Assembly (NCBI RefSeq): GCF_039975415.1
Contig: NZ_JBDWHD010000016.1
DNA: 64,000 nucleotides
Source of the DNA: Ascidiaceihabitans sp039975415
GTDB taxonomy: Bacteria > Pseudomonadota > Alphaproteobacteria > Rhodobacterales > Rhodobacteraceae
Direction: 5' to 3' (one strand)
Shown here piece by piece: positions 62,154 through 64,000 of this stretch. Position numbers and translations under genes: made by a program. The notes beneath the pieces were generated by a model. It had not been told where the DNA came from. It saw only the letters and a list, made by a program, of their open reading frames with translations, and did not search any database. Every line of letters starts with the position of its first letter. Position 1 is the first letter of the stretch.

Positions 62154-62313
62154 GCTATTTTTGTGTTTTCCATGAATTACGCTGATTTGGAGAAAAAAGC
62201 AAAAGGGAATATGGTTTTCATAGAGGGCCCACGATCCAACCAGATATGGGCGCATCCGCGCTTGGAATGATTCGGACCACCGCATCATGACACAACCAAC
62301 ATCACGCAAAACC

Positions 62314-62375
62314 TAGGGGACAGTTTTTGACTATCCGCTAGGGAATGGGGGACACAACGCACTGAATAGGGGACA
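62314..62375 (+). repeat. Three helically phased GGGGACA half-site repeats
   Basis: TAGGGGACA at 62314-62322, TGGGGGACA at 62346-62354 and TAGGGGACA at 62367-62375. The start-to-start distances of 32 and 21 bases are close to three and two helical turns. GGGGACA is exactly one arm of the palindrome found in bchD, bchO and parA. Confidence 0.75.
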
Positions 62376-62441
62376 CTTAGGCTGTCACCCTATACCTATC
62401 TTACCTAATTTTCTTTCTAAAATTGGTTTAGCTGGATCAAG

Positions 62442-62450
62442 TTATCCACA
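62442..62450 (+). promoter_or_regulatory. Consensus DnaA box
   Basis: TTATCCACA matches the chromosomal DnaA-box consensus exactly. It sits beside the AT-rich part of the putative origin. Confidence 0.75.
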
Positions 62451-62591
62451 TGCGTCTTGACAGAATCGTACAAAAGGACGCAAATCAGCACACAGAGACG
62501 AAAAGCGGCGACAAGCTGCGTAAATGAGCCGCAATAGGCCATAGATGAGGCACCATCCGCATAGAAGCGATGGTAACATATGAGGGCAGCC

Positions 62592-63275
62592 ATGCTTTCC
62601 ACGAAACCGGTGGGACGTGGAGCACAGGCGCGCAAATACGATCTTCTGACAGCATTAGGGGCTTATGCCCTATCGCAAGGCAAGCATGATCAGCGCCGTG
62701 TTCTAAGACTAATGACTTTGATAACCGCGCGCTACAATTGGGCGCGTGATGAACTTAGCGTGGGGGGCCGTGAAATCGCCCGCATGTGGTGCGTCGACGA
62801 GCGTACCGTGAAACGCGAGATGGCGCATTTGCGCACGCGGGGATGGCTTGTTGTGCACCTGCAAGGGGCGCGGGGACGGGTTACGCGATACGGTGTCGAT
62901 TGGGACAGGATTATCGCAGACACCCAGTCCCAATGGGACGCTGTCGGGCCGGATTTTGCCCTGCGCATGGGGGCCCAGGACGCAGTGGACACCACCGTGG
63001 TGCCGATGCCTGTGAAAGGCACTGTTGTGGCACCTGACGTGTCTGATGGCACGGAATGGGCTTTGGCCAAGGGGTTGATGCATACGCAGGACGCAGGACT
63101 TTATGCGTCTTGGATCAGCGGTTTGGACCGGGCCGGTCGGGTAGGGGGGGTGCTGACGATCAAGGCTCCGTCACGCTTTCATGCCGCTTATGTGCAAAGC
63201 CATCTGGAGGCGCGGCTTTTGCGGGTCTGTCAGGATGTTGATGGCGACGTGTCAGAAATTCGCATCGTCACATGA
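62592..63275 (+). CDS. Plasmid replication initiator, DnaA-like replicase type of Rhodobacterales
   Basis: A 227-residue protein with an internal winged-helix region (LSVGGREIARMWCVDERTVK, then REMAHLRTRGWLVVHLQG) and a C-terminal segment (LYASWISGLDRAGRVGG, FHAAYVQSHLEARLL) like the SSB/DnaA-type domain of small Rhodobacterales replicases. Replicons with this initiator next to parAB are known from Roseobacter plasmids. The ATG at 62592 has GAGGG before it; an ATG at 62580 is also in frame. It is divergent from parA across the putative origin. Confidence 0.8.
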   Translation: MLSTKPVGRGAQARKYDLLTALGAYALSQGKHDQRRVLRLMTLITARYNWARDELSVGGREIARMWCVDERTVKREMAHLRTRGWLVVHLQGARGRVTRYGVDWDRIIADTQSQWDAVGPDFALRMGAQDAVDTTVVPMPVKGTVVAPDVSDGTEWALAKGLMHTQDAGLYASWISGLDRAGRVGGVLTIKAPSRFHAAYVQSHLEARLLRVCQDVDGDVSEIRIVT

Positions 63276-63285
63276 TTGTACGATA

Positions 63286-63663
63286 TCAATCGCCTGTGCG
63301 GTCTTCATCATAAGAGATCAGGTTGTCCATTTCAGGCAGCCAATGTTCGCGCCGTTTTGTCCACAATTGATAGGTTGGCGTAAATTGGTTCGGGTCATCA
63401 AGTGCGCCAAGGTGAATTTCTATTTCATCCCCCGTTTGGGCAAACACGGATGAACCACACCGCACACAGAAATGCCGTCCTTCATACGCGTGGGGTGTCC
63501 CGGTTACAGAGACTGCAGCCATCGAAAAAACAGCGGCCGCATAAAACGCAGCCCCGTGATGTTTGCGGCACTTGAGACAGTGACACAGGCCCACCCGCTT
63601 TGGTGCGCCATGGGCTATGACGCGCACGTCGCCGCAAAGGCATCCGCCCTGAACCGATGTCAT
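63286..63663 (-). CDS. GFA-family (glutathione-dependent formaldehyde-activating-like) zinc protein
   Basis: A 125-residue protein with the zinc cysteines of the GFA/CENP-V family: GGCLCGDVRV, CHCLKCRKHHG and CVRCGSSVF. The family name comes from a formaldehyde-glutathione adduct activity that is doubtful for most members. It lies between the replicase and cytochrome genes, and its stop is 11 bases from the convergent replicase stop. Its link to either neighbour is unclear. Confidence 0.85.
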   Translation of the reverse strand: MTSVQGGCLCGDVRVIAHGAPKRVGLCHCLKCRKHHGAAFYAAAVFSMAAVSVTGTPHAYEGRHFCVRCGSSVFAQTGDEIEIHLGALDDPNQFTPTYQLWTKRREHWLPEMDNLISYDEDRTGD

Positions 63664-63693
63664 ATCATATCCCCATTGGGTGCGTTACAGATG

Positions 63694-63724
63694 AAAAAAG
63701 CCGCTGCGTTCCCACAGCGGCTTT
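63694..63724 (-). terminator. Rho-independent terminator of the cytochrome c2 gene
   Basis: On the minus strand AAAGCCGCTG and CAGCGGCTTT pair perfectly over 10 bases around an eight-base loop, ending in TTTTTT. It begins 21 bases after the stop codon at 63745. Confidence 0.88.
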
Positions 63725-63744
63725 CTCTTGAAACGAGAGTGGAC

Positions 63745-64000
63745 TTAGCTGTCAGAGCTTGTCTCTTCTTCGGCCTCTTCCATCGCAGGGCCCACCGATT
63801 TGAGATAGGCCGCGACGTCGTCACCGCCTTTTTTCAAGCGAAAGGACATGCCTGATTTGGCTTTTTTGTCATCCAGGTATGTTTGCAGGAATTTCTTGGG
63901 GTCGACGACGTATTCTGCCAGATTGGCTTCGTCCCAGACCAAACCGGCTTCGCCTGCAGCCATGATGCTGTCTTTGTATTTGTAACCCTCCAAAGCGCCC
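63745..64000 (-). CDS. cycA: Cytochrome c2, C-terminal part (continues past the right edge)
   Basis: The minus strand reads GALEGYKYKDSIMAAGEAGL, a class I cytochrome c2 segment, to DKKAKSGMSFRLKKGGDDVA, which contains the methionine haem ligand, and an acidic tail EEAEEETSSDS. Cytochrome c2 returns electrons from the bc1 complex to PufC and the reaction centre. The haem-attachment CxxCH is beyond the window. In Rhodobacterales clusters cycA sits beside hemA and puh genes, so more photosynthesis genes are expected to the right. Confidence 0.9.
   Translation of the reverse strand, partial: GALEGYKYKDSIMAAGEAGLVWDEANLAEYVVDPKKFLQTYLDDKKAKSGMSFRLKKGGDDVAAYLKSVGPAMEEAEEETSSDS

Larger units (their letters stand above)
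62279..62591. other. Putative replication origin region (oriV)
   Basis: This 313-base non-coding stretch lies between the divergent parA and replicase genes. It contains three GGGGACA half-sites, an AT-rich segment around 62400-62431 (TACCTAATTTTCTTTC), a consensus DnaA box (TTATCCACA), and a dyad TGCGTC/GACGCA beginning at 62451. These are the usual components of an iteron-type plasmid origin; function is inferred, not shown. Confidence 0.7.

Noticed and set aside
1..64000. CRISPR arrays, tRNA or rRNA genes, insertion sequences and integrases
   Set aside because: I looked for regularly spaced repeats, tRNA-like CCA-stem patterns and transposase or integrase motifs and saw none; short or degenerate examples could be missed without a search tool.

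Overview
The window reads as part of an extrachromosomal replicon of a marine Roseobacter-group alphaproteobacterium that is an aerobic anoxygenic phototroph. The right-hand 28 kb is half of a photosynthesis gene cluster in Rhodobacterales order: dxs, pufCMLAB and pufQ, bchZYXC, crtFE, crtDC, tspO-crtBI, crtA-bchIDO. It is followed directly by a ParA/ParB partition pair, a putative origin and a small DnaA-like-type replicase, then a GFA-family gene and the 3' end of a cytochrome c2 gene. The remaining photosynthesis genes (bchFNBHLM, puhA, hemA, ppsR) are not in the window and may lie beyond the right edge.

The left-hand 36 kb is catabolic. At 1-2953 is a phenylacetate block (thiolase-paaA-paaB-paaC, minus strand, cut by the window edge). 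At 3.2-5.6 kb are a TRIC/UPF0126 membrane protein, a beta-keto acid cleavage enzyme and a sulfotransferase. At 5.6-15.5 kb is a GntR-controlled divergent locus: a ProXWV quaternary-amine importer and an M24 hydrolase on one side, and an Asp/Glu-racemase-like protein, a dimethylglycine/sarcosine dehydrogenase-like flavoprotein and an M20 hydrolase on the other. At 15.5-18.8 kb are a LysR regulator and two Rieske oxygenase alpha subunits. Together these suggest uptake and oxidative demethylation of betaine- or carnitine-like osmolytes (inference).

At 19-36 kb is a second accessory block: a deleted alcohol dehydrogenase remnant, a small conserved protein, TetR-aminotransferase-CoA transferase, a PAS-LuxR regulator, an M20 hydrolase, a dipeptide-type ABC transporter (binding protein separated from its membrane and ATPase parts by a reversed histone-deacetylase-like gene), an SDR, two cupins, a P1 peptidase, an alpha/beta hydrolase and a TTC38-like TPR protein.

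In the photosynthesis part, crtE-crtF-bchC-X-Y-Z-pufQ-B-A-L-M-C lie head to tail with many 4-base overlaps, as expected for a superoperon. Tandem TGT-N12-ACA sites (PpsR/CrtJ type) precede bchC and crtE/crtD, and one lies between crtI and crtA. The most notable non-gene signal is a palindrome, TGTCCCCGCGGGGACA, found four times perfectly and once imperfectly between 57.7 and 62.2 kb: inside bchD (twice), bchO and parA and in the parA leader. Its half-site GGGGACA recurs three times, helically phased, in the putative origin. These are candidate centromere (parS) and iteron sequences embedded in chlorophyll-synthesis genes.
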